Made by a program: the position numbers and the translations under genes
Shown here: one piece after another, positions 8,485-23,730 of the stretch
Layout of the letters: the number at the start of each line of letters is the position of its first letter
Numbering within the stretch: the stretch's first letter is position 1
NCBI RefSeq assembly: GCF_001652915.1
Contig: NZ_BBQI01000009.1
Span: 62,001 to 126,000 of the forward strand
DNA from: Cupriavidus sp. D384
Lineage (GTDB): Bacteria; Pseudomonadota; Gammaproteobacteria; Burkholderiales; Burkholderiaceae
Direction of reading: 5' to 3'
Length of the DNA: 64,000 bases
The notes under the pieces: model-generated
Told to the model about the DNA's origin: nothing
What the model saw: the letters and a program-made list of their open reading frames with translations, nothing else
Databases searched by the model: none

Positions 8485-9255
8485 TCAGACCCAGGCCCGA
8501 TACCGTGTCAGCGAGATATCTGCCATTTTCAGCGCCTTCGACAGTTCCCGTGGTGCCAGCAGGGGCGCAGCCTCGTTGAGCCGCCATGCTTCGGTACGGC
8601 CGGGGTGGACGGAGACTTCGGTTAGCCCGTTCGGCAGCACTTCGGGCAGCCGTTTCGCCCAGGTGCCGTCGCACTGGTCCACTGCGCAGTAGTAGTCGGT
8701 GTACATCATTCCCCAGAACGGGATCATGAAGACGTTGTTCACCATGCGCCGTTTGCCGTTGGGATTCAGGAACATGTTTTGCGGCCGGCGCACCCAGGTC
8801 AGGCCGGCACGGCGCATTTCCTGGCGCAGCGAATAAATGACGCTCGGGAATTTGTGCAGATGGCCGTGGCTGTCGACATGCGTCACCTCCACGTGATGAT
8901 CTCGCAGTTCCTCCAATTGCAGGCGGAACTCGCGGCGGATGTCCGTAGTGGTCAGCATGCCGATCAGGGCCGCGTAGCGCTGGTCCATACTTTCGCGAAA
9001 GGCACCGGGCTCGTCGCACAGCGACGTGTCGATTTCCGGCGCCACCGGCCTGAAGCCATCGACGATGTTGAAATGCAGTCCGAACGAAAAGCGCTTGCGG
9101 TTCTGCCGGGCAAAGTCGTACGCCTGCGCAGACGCGTCGCAGCCGACCATGATCGTGGCGCTGGTCAGCAGTCCAGCCTCGAAGCAGTCCACTGTCGTAT
9201 TGAAGGTTTCGCGATCAAGGCCGAAGTCATCGGCATTGATGATCAGGCTGCGCAT
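8485..9255 (-). CDS. ChbG/HpnK (YdjC) family carbohydrate deacetylase
   Basis: A 256-residue protein with the family opening IINADDFG (residues 5-12; Asp9/Asp10 metal and catalytic positions), GLHFN (His61) and the second metal motif THVDSHGHLH (Asp128, His130, His132). Members deacetylate chito-oligosaccharides or hopanoid/lipid-linked sugars; which applies here is not evident. It is a stand-alone gene on the minus strand; a 660-bp gene-free region lies upstream of its start. Confidence 0.88.
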   Translation of the reverse strand: MRSLIINADDFGLDRETFNTTVDCFEAGLLTSATIMVGCDASAQAYDFARQNRKRFSFGLHFNIVDGFRPVAPEIDTSLCDEPGAFRESMDQRYAALIGMLTTTDIRREFRLQLEELRDHHVEVTHVDSHGHLHKFPSVIYSLRQEMRRAGLTWVRRPQNMFLNPNGKRRMVNNVFMIPFWGMMYTDYYCAVDQCDGTWAKRLPEVLPNGLTEVSVHPGRTEAWRLNEAAPLLAPRELSKALKMADISLTRYRAWV

Positions 9256-9916
9256 GTTCCGGTTCTCCAGTCCTCTCCCTTCGTGATTTCACCAGCCACG
9301 GCGCGGCCCGCTGCCGCGTCGCCCGTGCGCTGGTCGCCGAAATTCGGAAATGGAGCCTGATGCACAGTGCGCCAAAACATGAATGCCCCTCGTGCCTTGC
9401 GGCCGGCCAATTCCCAGTGTCGACAACAATAATGTTCTAGTTTTTTGTTCTATTTTCAGTACATCTGGATTTACCACGGATGTATCTTGCGCCAAGATTA
9501 ACGCCAGATTATGTGCGGTCCCGCTCGTAGCTGGCCGGCTCCCACCCATCGCGTGTCGCAGCGCATGTTACGAATCGGACACTTGTCCGATATGTCAGAG
9601 ATGCCCGAACAGCGCAACCGGAACAAACCGACGATTCCGATGGTGCACGCGCTATTGGCGCCACTGACGTTTTCTCAGGTTAGTCACGACCAGCCGTTTG
9701 AACCGTTCGCTGGCGACATGGCTATGTGCGGTCGCACACATAACCGCCATCGCAGCCCACCCCGGCGCGCGATTCTCTCCTGGTTTGCCATCGGCATTGC
9801 TGCCACCTTACTCCGCCCGCCCTGTCAGACGTACTCTACTGGCGGCCATGCAATCACTTGCTTATGCTTGCTGCCTGCGCCTCCATGACAACGACTGACC
9901 ATCAGGGAATCGAAAG
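9256..9916. other. Gene-free intergenic region with palindromes
   Basis: No convincing reading frame was found in 660 bp; the short open frames have atypical Arg/Pro/Ser-rich compositions. Positions 9425-9480 are markedly AT-rich and could hold the promoter for the leftward ChbG-type gene. Two inverted repeats stand out: ATCTTG-CGC-CAAGAT (9484-9498) and an 18-bp palindrome at 9574-9591. Confidence 0.6.
9574..9591. promoter_or_regulatory. 18-bp perfect palindrome, candidate operator
   Basis: ATCGGACA-CT-TGTCCGAT: 8-bp perfect arms with a 2-bp centre, as expected for a dimeric repressor site. It lies between the ChbG-type gene and the M48 peptidase gene. The binding protein is unknown. Confidence 0.5.
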
Positions 9917-10666
9917 ATGAATCGTTATATTGCTACGGCTGCAGCCATCGGCTGCGCAACACTGCTCGCGGGCTGTGCCGGCGCCGACATGAACAGTCTG
10001 AGCCAGGCCGGCGGCAGCCTTTTCAGCGCCGCCACACTCAGCGACGCCAACGTCAAGCAGCTGTCCGACCAGTCCTGTGCCGACATGGACAAGAAGAATA
10101 CGATAGCCACGGCGGACAGCACCTACGCCAAACGGCTGGTGAACATCATGAATGGCCTGCAGAACACCGGGCTGCCGCTCGATGCCAAGGTCTACATGAC
10201 CAAGGACGTGAACGCGTGGGCCATGGCCAATGGCTGTGTACGCGTCTACAGCGGCCTGATGGACCTGATGACCGACGACGAAGTGCGCGGCGTGCTAGGC
10301 CACGAAATCGGCCACGTGGCGCTGGGACACACCAAGAAGGCCATGCAGGTGGCCTACACCACGGCGGCCGCGCGCGGCGCGCTGGGCTCCACCGGCTACG
10401 CCACGCTGACGGCGCTGTCGACATCGCAGATCGGCGAACTTGGCGAAACCTTTATCAACGCGCAATTCTCGCAACGCCAGGAAAGCGAGGCGGACGACTA
10501 CTCGTTCAACCTGCTGACGAAGAACGGCGCCAACCGGCAGGCGCTGGTCACCGCCTTCCAGAAGCTGGCAAAGCTCGATGGCGGACAGTCGGGCCTGCTC
10601 AGCTCGCACCCGGGCTCCGATGCGCGGGCCAGGCATATCCAGGACCGGATCAACAGCGGCAAGTAA
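9917..10666 (+). CDS. M48-family metalloprotease lipoprotein (LoiP/YcaL-like)
   Basis: A 249-residue lipoprotein. The signal peptide ends in the lipobox LAGC, with Cys20 the lipidated residue, followed by Ala rather than Asp, which suggests outer-membrane sorting. The zinc motif HEIGH is at 129-133, and ESEAD at 189-193 supplies the third ligand (Glu189). The gene is preceded by AGGGA. Family members (LoiP, YcaL, BepA relatives) are periplasmic proteases for envelope quality control. No partner gene is adjacent. Confidence 0.9.
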   Translation: MNRYIATAAAIGCATLLAGCAGADMNSLSQAGGSLFSAATLSDANVKQLSDQSCADMDKKNTIATADSTYAKRLVNIMNGLQNTGLPLDAKVYMTKDVNAWAMANGCVRVYSGLMDLMTDDEVRGVLGHEIGHVALGHTKKAMQVAYTTAAARGALGSTGYATLTALSTSQIGELGETFINAQFSQRQESEADDYSFNLLTKNGANRQALVTAFQKLAKLDGGQSGLLSSHPGSDARARHIQDRINSGK

Positions 10667-10730
10667 TTGCCGTCCTCCGGCACGGCGGCACCGTTCCGTG
10701 CCGCACGCAGGCTGTTGTCACGCGATCCCC

Positions 10731-10765
10731 GCCCCTTGCCGCCAGCCACCCACGCGGCAAGGGGC
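10731..10765 (+). terminator. Hairpin downstream of the M48 peptidase gene, probable terminator
   Basis: A perfect 12-bp stem, GCCCCTTGCCGC (10731-10742) with GCGGCAAGGGGC (10754-10765), and an 11-base loop. It is followed by a pyrimidine-rich TTCCTCCCCCTTCTTCT rather than a pure T-run, so efficiency is uncertain. Confidence 0.6.
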
Positions 10766-10945
10766 TTCCTCCCCCTTCTTCTCCTCCCCCCTCCTCCCCC
10801 AAGACATAGCCGTTTGTTTGATTGCGTTTAATACGCATTCAAAAGCTTTCAGTACGCGCCAACACCGCCCGTGCGGATAATGCCTCACGCCTGCGGACCC
10901 TTCCGCATGGCTTGCCATGAGCCATAGGGAGGCTTGCGCAGCGTC

Positions 10946-12649
10946 ATGGAGTCCGTTTCCGCCCTGCTTGCCGGACAACCGGAGATTGCCCTGTTCCTGG
11001 CACTGGCCGTGGGCCATGCAGTGGGCGCGATCCGTTTCGGACCTTTCCAGCTTGGCGGTATCTGCGGCACGCTGATCGTCTCGCTGGTCATCGGCCAGAG
11101 CGGTGTGCGGCTGGACAATGATGTCAAGAACGTGGCATTCGCCGTGTTCATCTTTGCGCTCGGCTTTACGGGCGGCCCTCAGTTTTTCGCCAATGTGGTG
11201 CGCGAATGGCGCATCGGCCTGCTGTCGCTGGTCGAGGTGTTCGTATTGCTGGCCTTGCTGGCAGTTGCGGTGCCCTTGCTGCGGCTGGACCCTGGCACGG
11301 CTTCAGGCCTGCTGGCCGGCGCGGCCACCGAATCGGCAGTGATCGGCACAGCGTCCGAGGCCATCGCGCGGCTGGACCTGTCGGCCGATGCCATTCGCGT
11401 GCTACAGACCAATATCGTCACGGCCTACAGCGTGACCTACCTGTTCGGCCTGATCGCCATCGTGCTGTTCACCAGCCAGTTGGCGCCATTTCTGCTGCGT
11501 CAGAATCTACGTGAATCCGCCACCCAGCTGTGGCAGAAGCTGGGCGGCCAGAACGACATGGCCGACAACCAGATGACGGCGCTGCCGCTGATCGTGGCGC
11601 GCGTACTGCGCGTGGACCATATGGCCGGCAAGACCATCCTGGAAGCCGAACACGACGTGGCGCTGGGCGTGACGATCCGGCGCATTCGCCGTGACGGCAA
11701 TACCTTCCGGCCCGCGCCCGAGGAAGTGCTGCGTGCCGGCGACGTCGTGCTGGCCGTGGGCCGGCGCGACGCGATGGTGCCGTTTGCCGCCGCCGTGGGC
11801 CCCGAGATGCCCGAGGAACCCGGCATGGATACCGTGGTGCAGGCGGAGCAGTCGGTGCTGCTGACACGCCGCGAAGTGGTCGGCGTATCGCTGGCGCGGC
11901 TGCGCCAGAGCGTGGATGTCGGCATGGGGCGCGGCGTGTATGTGTCGCGCATCACGCGCATGCAGCACGCCGTGCCGATCCTGCCCGAGACCGTACTGGA
12001 GCGCGCCGACGTCGTCACGCTGTCCGGCCCCGACCAGGCCCTGCGGCGCGTGGTGCCAGAGCTGGGCTATCCGGTCGTCCCCACGATCCGCACGGACTTC
12101 GTCTTCCTCGGCATCGGCGTGCTGCTGGGCATGCTGATCGGCTCGTGGAGCGTCAAGGTGGGCCAGGCCGACCTGACGCTGGGCGTAGGCGGCGGGTGCC
12201 TGGTATCGGGCCTGGCGTTCGGCTGGCTGCGCGCACGGCTGCCGGTGATGGGTTCCCTGCCCGCGCCCGCCGCCGAAATCCTCAAGGACTTCGGGCTGGC
12301 AACGTTCATCGCCGCCGTGGGCCTCTCGGCCGGCCCCGACGCGCTGCGGCTGATCCAGAAGTTCGGCCTGATCCTGCCTGTGGCGGGCGTACTGATCTCA
12401 GTCATCCCGGCCGCCATCTCGCTGTACATCGGCCATCGCTGGCTGAAGCTCGACTTGCCTATCCTGCTGGGCGCGGTGGCCGGCCAGCATTGCAGCACCC
12501 CCACGATCATGGCGCTCACCAACGCCGCCGGCAACGGCACGCCCGTTATCGGCTACACGATCACCTACGCCATCTCCAATGTCCTGCTGCCATTGCTCGG
12601 CCCGATCGCCGTGGCAATGGCCGGCGCGCTGGCATCTGCGCCGCAGTAG
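10946..12649 (+). CDS. AspT-family antiporter, first copy (putative aspartate:alanine exchanger)
   Basis: A 567-residue membrane protein. Its layout is an N-terminal AspT/YidE/YbjL membrane domain (about 1-185), two central cytosolic RCK-C (TrkA-C) domains (about 200-375), and a C-terminal membrane domain of the same type. This is the hallmark of the aspartate:alanine exchanger family. The ATG at 10946 is chosen because the protein then aligns residue for residue with the N-terminus of the next gene; a strong AGGGAGG lies rather far (13 bp) upstream. It is followed by a second paralogue and aspartate 4-decarboxylase, which supports an aspartate/alanine role, but which copy does this is unknown. 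Confidence 0.88.
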   Translation: MESVSALLAGQPEIALFLALAVGHAVGAIRFGPFQLGGICGTLIVSLVIGQSGVRLDNDVKNVAFAVFIFALGFTGGPQFFANVVREWRIGLLSLVEVFVLLALLAVAVPLLRLDPGTASGLLAGAATESAVIGTASEAIARLDLSADAIRVLQTNIVTAYSVTYLFGLIAIVLFTSQLAPFLLRQNLRESATQLWQKLGGQNDMADNQMTALPLIVARVLRVDHMAGKTILEAEHDVALGVTIRRIRRDGNTFRPAPEEVLRAGDVVLAVGRRDAMVPFAAAVGPEMPEEPGMDTVVQAEQSVLLTRREVVGVSLARLRQSVDVGMGRGVYVSRITRMQHAVPILPETVLERADVVTLSGPDQALRRVVPELGYPVVPTIRTDFVFLGIGVLLGMLIGSWSVKVGQADLTLGVGGGCLVSGLAFGWLRARLPVMGSLPAPAAEILKDFGLATFIAAVGLSAGPDALRLIQKFGLILPVAGVLISVIPAAISLYIGHRWLKLDLPILLGAVAGQHCSTPTIMALTNAAGNGTPVIGYTITYAISNVLLPLLGPIAVAMAGALASAPQ

Positions 12650-12728
12650 CTGTGCCCCGCATGCCGGGCACCACGAGTGCCTGCGCATGCGCCCCTGTCA
12701 CCCGTGTCACGCTTTACAGGAGTTCCCT

Positions 12729-16084
<3,356 letters not shown>

Positions 16085-16127
16085 GGGAATTACTACGAAC
16101 TACAAGGGGAGCGTCACCGCAGCAAAT

Positions 16128-16170
16128 CGGCCCGTCTGTGGCAAGGTCAGCCACCACGGGCTGTTTTTTT
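16128..16170 (+). terminator. Intrinsic terminator of the aspT-aspD operon
   Basis: Left arm CGGCCCGTCTGTGGC (16128-16142) pairs with GCCACCACGGGCTG (16150-16163) with one mismatch or bulge, followed by TTTTTTT (16164-16170). Confidence 0.85.
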
Positions 16171-16185
16171 GCGCTTGCACCGGCC

Positions 16186-16222
16186 TTTCTCCCCTTTTCC
16201 CGCATGCGGGAGAGGGGAGAAA
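16186..16222. repeat. Dispersed palindrome, copy A (CTCCCC...GGGGAG type)
   Basis: TTTCTCCCC at the left end and GGGGAGAAA at the right end flank a CCCGC-AT-GCGGG core, forming an almost perfect 37-bp hairpin. Related palindromes lie at 22072-22134, 31127-31168 and 58722-58760. This copy lies between the convergent aspD and hutG genes. Confidence 0.75.
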
Positions 16223-16238
16223 CCCGCAACACCCGTCC

Positions 16239-17060
16239 TCAGTGCGCTTCCACGAAGGCCAGCACCGTCTCCAGCATCTTGCGGATGGCCGGTTGCACGT
16301 TGGCCGCCTTGGCGGGGTCGTACGCGAACGGATACACCTCTTCCATGTACGACGATTGCGTCAGTTCCAGCTGGATCGCATGCACGCCGTCAGCCGGGTT
16401 GCCGTACTGGCGCGTGATATAGCCGCCCTTGAAGCGGCCATTGAGCACGGCCGTATGGTTTGGCACCGCTTCGGCAATTTCGACCACGTCGGCCGCCAGG
16501 CCGGTGTCGCAGCTCTTGCCATCGGCCGAGCCCAGGTTGAAGTCGGTCAGCTTGCCTTCGAAGAAGCGCGGCAGCACCGAGCGGATCGAATGCGCATCCC
16601 ACAGGCCGATCGTGCCGTGCTCGGCGCGCAGCCGCTTCAGTTCTTCCTGCAGCGCGTTGTGGTACGGATGCCAGACCGCGCCACGGCGCAGCGCGATTTC
16701 CGCGTCGTCGGGGCCGCTGGCGCCTTCGGCGTACACCGGCGTCTTGTCGAAGGTATCGACCGGGCACAGGCCCGTGGTGTCCTGGCCGGGATACAGGTTG
16801 GCGTTGTCGGGCGGACGGTTCAGGTCGATCACGTAGCGCGAGTGCGTGGCCATCAGGATCGACGCGCCCAGTTCGCGGGCAAAGTCGTACAGGCGGTCCA
16901 TGTGCCAGTCGGTATCGGGCACGGTACGCGCCTCGGGCGTCAGGCGCTCGGCCAGTCCGGCGGGTACGTAGGTGCCGACGTGCGGCATCGACACCAGCAA
17001 CGGGCGGGTGCCGCGATGCAGCGTGAAAGCGGGAATATCGGTGGTGAAGGAGGAGGACAT
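16239..17060 (-). CDS. hutG: N-formylglutamate amidohydrolase HutG
   Basis: A 273-residue protein of the N-formylglutamate deformylase family, opening with the typical LLVSMPHVGTYVP and carrying TDWHMDRLYDFA, SRYVIDLNRPPD and WDAHSIRS. It hydrolyses N-formylglutamate to glutamate and formate, the last step of the HutF-dependent route. It is the last gene of the leftward hut operon, 42 bp after hutF. The different arginase-like formiminoglutamase, which is also called HutG, is absent here. Confidence 0.95.
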   Translation of the reverse strand: MSSSFTTDIPAFTLHRGTRPLLVSMPHVGTYVPAGLAERLTPEARTVPDTDWHMDRLYDFARELGASILMATHSRYVIDLNRPPDNANLYPGQDTTGLCPVDTFDKTPVYAEGASGPDDAEIALRRGAVWHPYHNALQEELKRLRAEHGTIGLWDAHSIRSVLPRFFEGKLTDFNLGSADGKSCDTGLAADVVEIAEAVPNHTAVLNGRFKGGYITRQYGNPADGVHAIQLELTQSSYMEEVYPFAYDPAKAANVQPAIRKMLETVLAFVEAH

Positions 17061-17102
17061 CGTGTCTCGGGGCTGCTTTGTATGTGGCGGGTTCGGGACC
17101 CT

Positions 17103-18509
17103 TCAGTCGGCCAGCAGGCGGGCGCGCGCCTCGGCGAACAAACGGCCCGCATCCCCTTGTAGCGGATGCGCGCCGTGCTGTACGCGGCACGTGCCGCCCG
17201 TGCGGACTTCCGCTAGTGTCTCATGCCCGTGGCTGGCGAACACGTAAGTGGACAGCGCATGGGCGCCGTCGAGCCCGGCCAGCGTCGGATGCTGGCTGTC
17301 CAGCACCAGGAAATCGGCACGTTGTCCGGCGGCCAAGCCCGCCACCGGCCGCGCCGCCGCCCGCGCTCCGCCGGCCACGGCTTCGAGCCAGAGCCGGTCG
17401 GCCACCTGCGGATGGCTGTCCGACGCCAGCACGTTGCGCCGCTGCAGGCCCAGCCGCTGCCCGTATTCGAACGTGCGCAGTTCCTCTGCCACGCTGACGC
17501 TGGCATGGCTGTCCGATCCGATACCCCACCATCCCTGCTGCGCCAGGTAGGGCGCGGCCTCGAACACGCCATCGCCAAGGTTGGCTTCGGTGGTCGGGCA
17601 GATACCGGCCACGGCGCCGCTATGGGCCAGCCGCCGCCGTTCGTCCCAGTCCATGTGCGTGGCGTGGACCAGGCACCAGCGTTGGTCCACGGGCGCGTGG
17701 TCCAGCAGCCATTCCACCGGCCGCACGCCATTGGTGGCCAGGCAGTCGTCCACTTCCTTCTGCTGTTCGGCGATGTGGATATGCACGGGCGCCGTGGCGT
17801 CCATTGCGTGCAGCGCGGTAACGGCCTGCACCAGGCTGCGCGGCGGCACCGCGCGCAGCGAATGGGGCGCCAGGCCCAGCCGCGCGCCATAGGCGGTGCA
17901 GTGCGGCGCCAGCTTTTCCAGCAACGCGTGCATGGCATCGGTGTCGTTCAGGAAACGGCGCTGGTCGTGCTGGGCCGGCTTTTCGCCAAACCCGGCCGTC
18001 TGGTACAGCACGGGCAGCAGCGTCATGCCGATGCCTGCGGCCTGCGCCGCACGCAGCAGCCGCAGCGACATCTCGGCGCGGTCGGCGTACGGCTTGCCGT
18101 CGGGATCGTGATGCACATAGTGGAATTCGCACACGCTGGTGTAGCCGGCGCGCAGCATCTCGATATAAAGCTGCGTGGCGATGGCCTCCAGCGCATCGGG
18201 CGACAGCCGCAGCGCGAAGCGATACATCAACGTGCGCCAGCTCCAGAACGAGTCACCGCCGGCCGGGTCGTCGTCGGGCGACACGCTGCGGTATTCGGTC
18301 AGTCCGGCAAAGCCGCGCTGGAACGCATGCGAATGGAGGTTGGGCATGCCCGGCAGCACCGGGCCAGCCGCCTGCGGCACCGCAGGCGCTGGCGTGGCGC
18401 CGGGCGTGATGGTCGTGAAAGCGCCGTTGGCACCCCATTCCAGCAGCACATCGCGCGCCCAGCCGTCCGGCAGCAGCGCGTGGCGGGCGAACAGTTGGCC
18501 GGCGCTCAT
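17103..18509 (-). CDS. hutF: Formimidoylglutamate deiminase HutF
   Basis: A 468-residue amidohydrolase-superfamily enzyme. The metal motif [10 protein letters not shown] (His59, His61) is near the N-terminus, followed by [24 protein letters not shown] and [15 protein letters not shown]. It converts N-formimidoylglutamate to N-formylglutamate and ammonia. The frame stays open far upstream into hutI, but the true start is ATG at 18509, which overlaps the hutI stop by four bases (ATGA), so the two are translationally coupled. Its presence with hutG defines the five-step histidine pathway. Confidence 0.95.
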   Translation of the reverse strand: MSAGQLFARHALLPDGWARDVLLEWGANGAFTTITPGATPAPAVPQAAGPVLPGMPNLHSHAFQRGFAGLTEYRSVSPDDDPAGGDSFWSWRTLMYRFALRLSPDALEAIATQLYIEMLRAGYTSVCEFHYVHHDPDGKPYADRAEMSLRLLRAAQAAGIGMTLLPVLYQTAGFGEKPAQHDQRRFLNDTDAMHALLEKLAPHCTAYGARLGLAPHSLRAVPPRSLVQAVTALHAMDATAPVHIHIAEQQKEVDDCLATNGVRPVEWLLDHAPVDQRWCLVHATHMDWDERRRLAHSGAVAGICPTTEANLGDGVFEAAPYLAQQGWWGIGSDSHASVSVAEELRTFEYGQRLGLQRRNVLASDSHPQVADRLWLEAVAGGARAAARPVAGLAAGQRADFLVLDSQHPTLAGLDGAHALSTYVFASHGHETLAEVRTGGTCRVQHGAHPLQGDAGRLFAEARARLLAD

Positions 18510-19732
18510 CGGAACACCTTGCCCTGCCGCACCACACCGGCACACGGATTGCGGCCGAACCAGTAGGCCAGTTCGGCAGGCGACGCCACGCGCCATAGCG
18601 CGAAATCGGCGGCGCGGCCCACGGCCAGCCGCCCGTGCCGGTCCGCTGCGCCCAGCGCCCGTGCCGCATGCGTGGTCACGCCGGCCAGCGCTTCGGGCAC
18701 CGTCATGCGGAACAAGGTACAGGCCATGTTCATCATCAGCAGCAGCGATGTGGTGGGCGACGTGCCCGGGTTGTGATCGGTGGAAATGGCCACCGGTACG
18801 CCATGCTGGCGCAGCAGCGCCAGCGGCGGCAGATGGGTATCGCGCAGGAAATAGTAGGCACCGGGCAGCAGCACCGCCACCGTGGCGGCCTGGGCCATCG
18901 CCATCACCCCGGCCTCGTCCAGATGTTCGAGATGGTCGGCCGACAGCGCCTTGTGCCGCGCTGCCAGTGCCGCGCCGCCCAGGTTGCTCAGTTGCTCGGC
19001 ATGCAGCTTGACGGGCAGGCCATGACGCGCGGCGGCTTCGAACACCCGCGCCGTCTGTTCTGGCGAAAATCCGATGCCCTCGCAAAAGGCATCGACGGCA
19101 TCGACCAGCTTTTCCTCGGCCAGCGCCGGCAGCATCGTGTTGCAGACCAGGTCGATATAGTCGTCGGCGCGGCCTGCATATTCGGGCGGCAGCGCGTGCG
19201 CCCCCAGGAACGTGGTATGGACCGTCACGCCATAGGCTTCGCCAAGCTGGCGCGCCACGCGCAGTTGCTTGCGCTCGGCTTCGAGCGACAACCCATAGCC
19301 GGACTTGATCTCGATGGTGGTCACGCCCTCGGCCAGCAGCGCCTCCAGGCGCACGGCGGCCTGCGCAAACAGCGTGGCCTCGTCGGCCTCGCGCGTGGCG
19401 CGCACGGTCGACACAATGCCGCCACCGGCGCGTGCAATGTCTTCGTAGCTGGCGCCGGCCAGGCGCATCGCGAATTCGTCGGCGCGCTGGCCGCCGTACA
19501 CCAGGTGCGTATGGCAGTCGACCAGGCCCGGGGTTATCCACGCGCCACCGGCATTGTGCCGATCGAGGTGGCGATAGCTGTCCGGCAGGCCGGCCAGCGC
19601 CCCGAGCCAGGCGATCCGCCCGTGTTCGATCACCAGCGCGCCGTCGCGGATGGCCCGGTCGGGGTCCGCATCGGGCAGCAGGTGGCAGTGATGCCAGACG
19701 CCATCTGCGGAAGGCGCATCGTGGAAGTTCAT
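18506..19732 (-). CDS. hutI: Imidazolonepropionase HutI
   Basis: A 408-residue amidohydrolase with [14 protein letters not shown] (His74, His76 metal ligands), [22 protein letters not shown] and [10 protein letters not shown], all diagnostic of imidazolonepropionase. It opens the imidazolone ring to give N-formimidoylglutamate. Its start overlaps the hutD stop by four bases and its stop overlaps the hutF start by four bases, which implies tight coupling within the operon. Confidence 0.96.
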   Translation of the reverse strand: MNFHDAPSADGVWHHCHLLPDADPDRAIRDGALVIEHGRIAWLGALAGLPDSYRHLDRHNAGGAWITPGLVDCHTHLVYGGQRADEFAMRLAGASYEDIARAGGGIVSTVRATREADEATLFAQAAVRLEALLAEGVTTIEIKSGYGLSLEAERKQLRVARQLGEAYGVTVHTTFLGAHALPPEYAGRADDYIDLVCNTMLPALAEEKLVDAVDAFCEGIGFSPEQTARVFEAAARHGLPVKLHAEQLSNLGGAALAARHKALSADHLEHLDEAGVMAMAQAATVAVLLPGAYYFLRDTHLPPLALLRQHGVPVAISTDHNPGTSPTTSLLLMMNMACTLFRMTVPEALAGVTTHAARALGAADRHGRLAVGRAADFALWRVASPAELAYWFGRNPCAGVVRQGKVFR

Positions 19733-20321
19733 CGGTCCTGCTCCCTATGCAGTATCACGCGCAGGCACAGCGCGGAAAGTTCGGTGTGGCTCAGGGTGAT
19801 GGCTGGCGAACCGGCCGGCATCAGGATGCCCTCGCCCGCCGACAGGTGCTGGCCGTCGCCGCTGTTGGCAGTGTCCCAGTCGCCGCGCAGCGCCAGCACC
19901 ATCACGGTGGCTTCGGCGGGCACCGCCGTGAACGGCTGCCGCATCAGGCGGACTTCGGCGCGGCAGCGGCCACGGCGCGTCATCACGTTGAAGTCGCGTG
20001 TCGGGCCATCGACCAGTGCTGCGTGGATAGCCGTATCGCCAGAAAACGCGAACGGCTCGCCCACGCGCACGAGCTTGTGGCAGAACGAATCGTCATGGGC
20101 CTGCAGATGCACGCCCGCGCCGTCGATCAGCACGATCTGGCGATCGATGCCCGGGAAGGCCGAGAACGGCCCGTCCGCCGCGATATCCGCCACGCTGATC
20201 CGCCAGTCGAACGTGTCCATGCCGGCGCCCGGCGGCCACGCGGCAATCTCGCGCGTGGTGCCGCCGCCGTTCTTCCACGGCGTGGGGGCGATGGCGTCGA
20301 GCGAGAACCGCGTGACGGCCA

Positions 20322-20322
<1 letters not shown>
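19729..20322 (-). CDS. hutD: HutD family cupin protein
   Basis: A 197-residue protein with the HutD signature [12 protein letters not shown] near the N-terminus and [18 protein letters not shown], a double-stranded beta-helix (cupin-like) fold. In Pseudomonas, HutD is thought to act as a governor of hut expression, perhaps by sensing formylglutamate or urocanate; it is not a pathway enzyme. The ATG at 20322 overlaps the hutU stop by one base (TGATG), fixing the start although the frame is open further upstream. Confidence 0.92.
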
Positions 20323-22025
<1,703 letters not shown>

Positions 22026-22071
22026 GTCGTGTCTCGCGTCTGTTCAATACTGTTTCGGTCAGGAACCGCTG

Positions 22072-22134
22072 GCCCTCCCGCCCCGCCCCTGTCCCGCGCA
22101 GCGGGTGAGAGGCGGAAACGGAGCGGGAGAGGGC
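22072..22134. repeat. Nested palindrome between hutH and hutU (dispersed family, copy B)
   Basis: Outer arms GCCCTCCCGC (22072-22081) and GCGGGAGAGGGC (22123-22134) enclose an inner hairpin whose arms CCGCCCCTGTCCCGC and GCGGGTGAGAGGCGG are mostly complementary. It is related to the copies at 16186, 31127 and 58722 but lies inside an operon. No T-run follows. Confidence 0.65.
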
Positions 22135-22141
22135 TGGCGCT

Positions 22142-23704
22142 TCAAACGGCTACGTTCGTCGGCAGAATCTCCCTCACGGCCTCGGGCCACCCGGCACCGG
22201 CGTCGCCCTGCACCACCCATTGCTTCATCGCCTCGATATCGGGCGCCAGATAGCGGTCGGCTTCCACAAAGGCCACACGGCTGCGGATGCGGGCCAGTTC
22301 CTGTTCCACCAGCGGCGACGACTTCAGCGGGCGGTGGAATTCGATGCCCTGCGCGGCGGCCATGGCCTCGATGCCCACGATCACGGCCGTGTTGGCGGCC
22401 ATGTCGCCCAGGCGGCGCGCGCCGTAGGTCGCCATCGACACGTGGTCTTCCTGGTTGGCCGACGTGGGCAGGCTGTCCACGCTGGACGGATGCGCCAGCG
22501 ACTTGTTCTCGGAGGCCAGCGCCGCAGCCGTGACCTGGGCAATCATGAAGCCGGAATTCAGGCCACCGTCGCGCACCAGGAACGGCGGCAGGCCAGACAG
22601 GCCGGTATCGAGCAGCAGCGCCAGGCGGCGTTCGGAAATGGCGCCGATCTCGGCGATCGCCAGCGCGATGATGTCGGCGGCAAACGCCACCGGCTCGGCG
22701 TGGAAGTTGCCGCCTGACACCACGTCGCCCTGCGCGGAAAACACCAGCGGGTTGTCCGACGCGGCATTGGCCTCGATGCGCAGGATGCGCGCGGCGTGGC
22801 CCAGGTTGTCCAGGCACGCGCCCATCACCTGCGGCTGGCAGCGGATCGAATACGGGTCCTGCACACGCCCGCAGGCCTTGTGCGAGTCGACGATCTCGCT
22901 GCCGTCGAGCATCGCGCGCACGGCGGCGGCCACGGCGATCTGGCCCGCCTGCCCGCGCGCGTCATGGATGCGGGCATCGAACGGCTTGACCGATCCCTTG
23001 ATCGCTTCCAGCGACAGCGCGCCGGCCACCAGCCCGGCCGCGAAGGCATCCTCGGCAGCAAACAACCCGGCCAGCGCCAGCGCGGTGGACACCTGCGTGC
23101 CGTTCAGCAGCGCCAGCCCTTCCTTTGGTCCCAGCGTGAACGCACCCAGCCCGGCATGGGCCAGGCCCTGCGCAGCGGGCATGCGGCGGCCGTCGATCAT
23201 CACGTCGCCCACGCCGATCAGCGTGCAGGACATATGGGCCAGCGGCGCCAGGTCGCCCGAGGCGCCCACCGATCCCTTGGCCGGAATGCACGGCGACACG
23301 CCGTGGTTCGCCAGTGCCAGCAGCGCTTCGATCAGTTCCGGGCGCACGCCCGAATGGCCGCGCGCCAGGCTGACGGCCTTGATCGCCAGGATCAGCCGCA
23401 CGGTATCGGCCGGCAGGTCGGCGCCGGTGCCCACGCTGTGCGACAGCACCAGGTTGCGCTGCAGTTCGGCCAGCTTGTCGTGGGGGATACGCGACTGCGC
23501 CAGCTTGCCGAAGCCGGTGTTGATGCCATAGACCACGGCGTCGGCGTCGATGATGTCCTGCACCGTGGCCTGCGCGGCGCGCACGCCGGCCCAGGCCGAT
23601 TCGGCCATCGCCAGGCGCACTTCGCCACGATGGATGCGGCGCAGATCGTCCAGCGACACGTGGCCAGGGTTCAGGGTCAGGAGGGAGCGGGAATCGTTGG
23701 TCAT
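22142..23704 (-). CDS. hutH: Histidine ammonia-lyase HutH
   Basis: A 520-residue member of the aromatic amino-acid lyase family. [16 protein letters not shown] holds Ala148-Ser149-Gly150, which cyclise to the MIO electrophile. [10 protein letters not shown] and [13 protein letters not shown] are the other expected active-site segments. It deaminates histidine to urocanate, the first step of the pathway. A HutC-type operator lies 27-36 bp upstream of the start, so hutH probably has its own repressed promoter in addition to read-through from the transporter genes. Confidence 0.97.
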   Translation of the reverse strand: MTNDSRSLLTLNPGHVSLDDLRRIHRGEVRLAMAESAWAGVRAAQATVQDIIDADAVVYGINTGFGKLAQSRIPHDKLAELQRNLVLSHSVGTGADLPADTVRLILAIKAVSLARGHSGVRPELIEALLALANHGVSPCIPAKGSVGASGDLAPLAHMSCTLIGVGDVMIDGRRMPAAQGLAHAGLGAFTLGPKEGLALLNGTQVSTALALAGLFAAEDAFAAGLVAGALSLEAIKGSVKPFDARIHDARGQAGQIAVAAAVRAMLDGSEIVDSHKACGRVQDPYSIRCQPQVMGACLDNLGHAARILRIEANAASDNPLVFSAQGDVVSGGNFHAEPVAFAADIIALAIAEIGAISERRLALLLDTGLSGLPPFLVRDGGLNSGFMIAQVTAAALASENKSLAHPSSVDSLPTSANQEDHVSMATYGARRLGDMAANTAVIVGIEAMAAAQGIEFHRPLKSSPLVEQELARIRSRVAFVEADRYLAPDIEAMKQWVVQGDAGAGWPEAVREILPTNVAV

Positions 23705-23730
23705 CTGCGTACGTCTTTGTTGTATGAGCC

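Noticed and set aside
9698-9898. Short plus-strand frames before the M48 gene
   Set aside because: Low-quality composition and no ribosome-binding site; not supported as genes.
18510-19541. N-terminal extension of the hutF frame to an 812-residue protein
   Set aside because: The extension reads the hutI region in another frame with Arg/Ala-rich composition; hutF starts at 18509 with an ATGA overlap.
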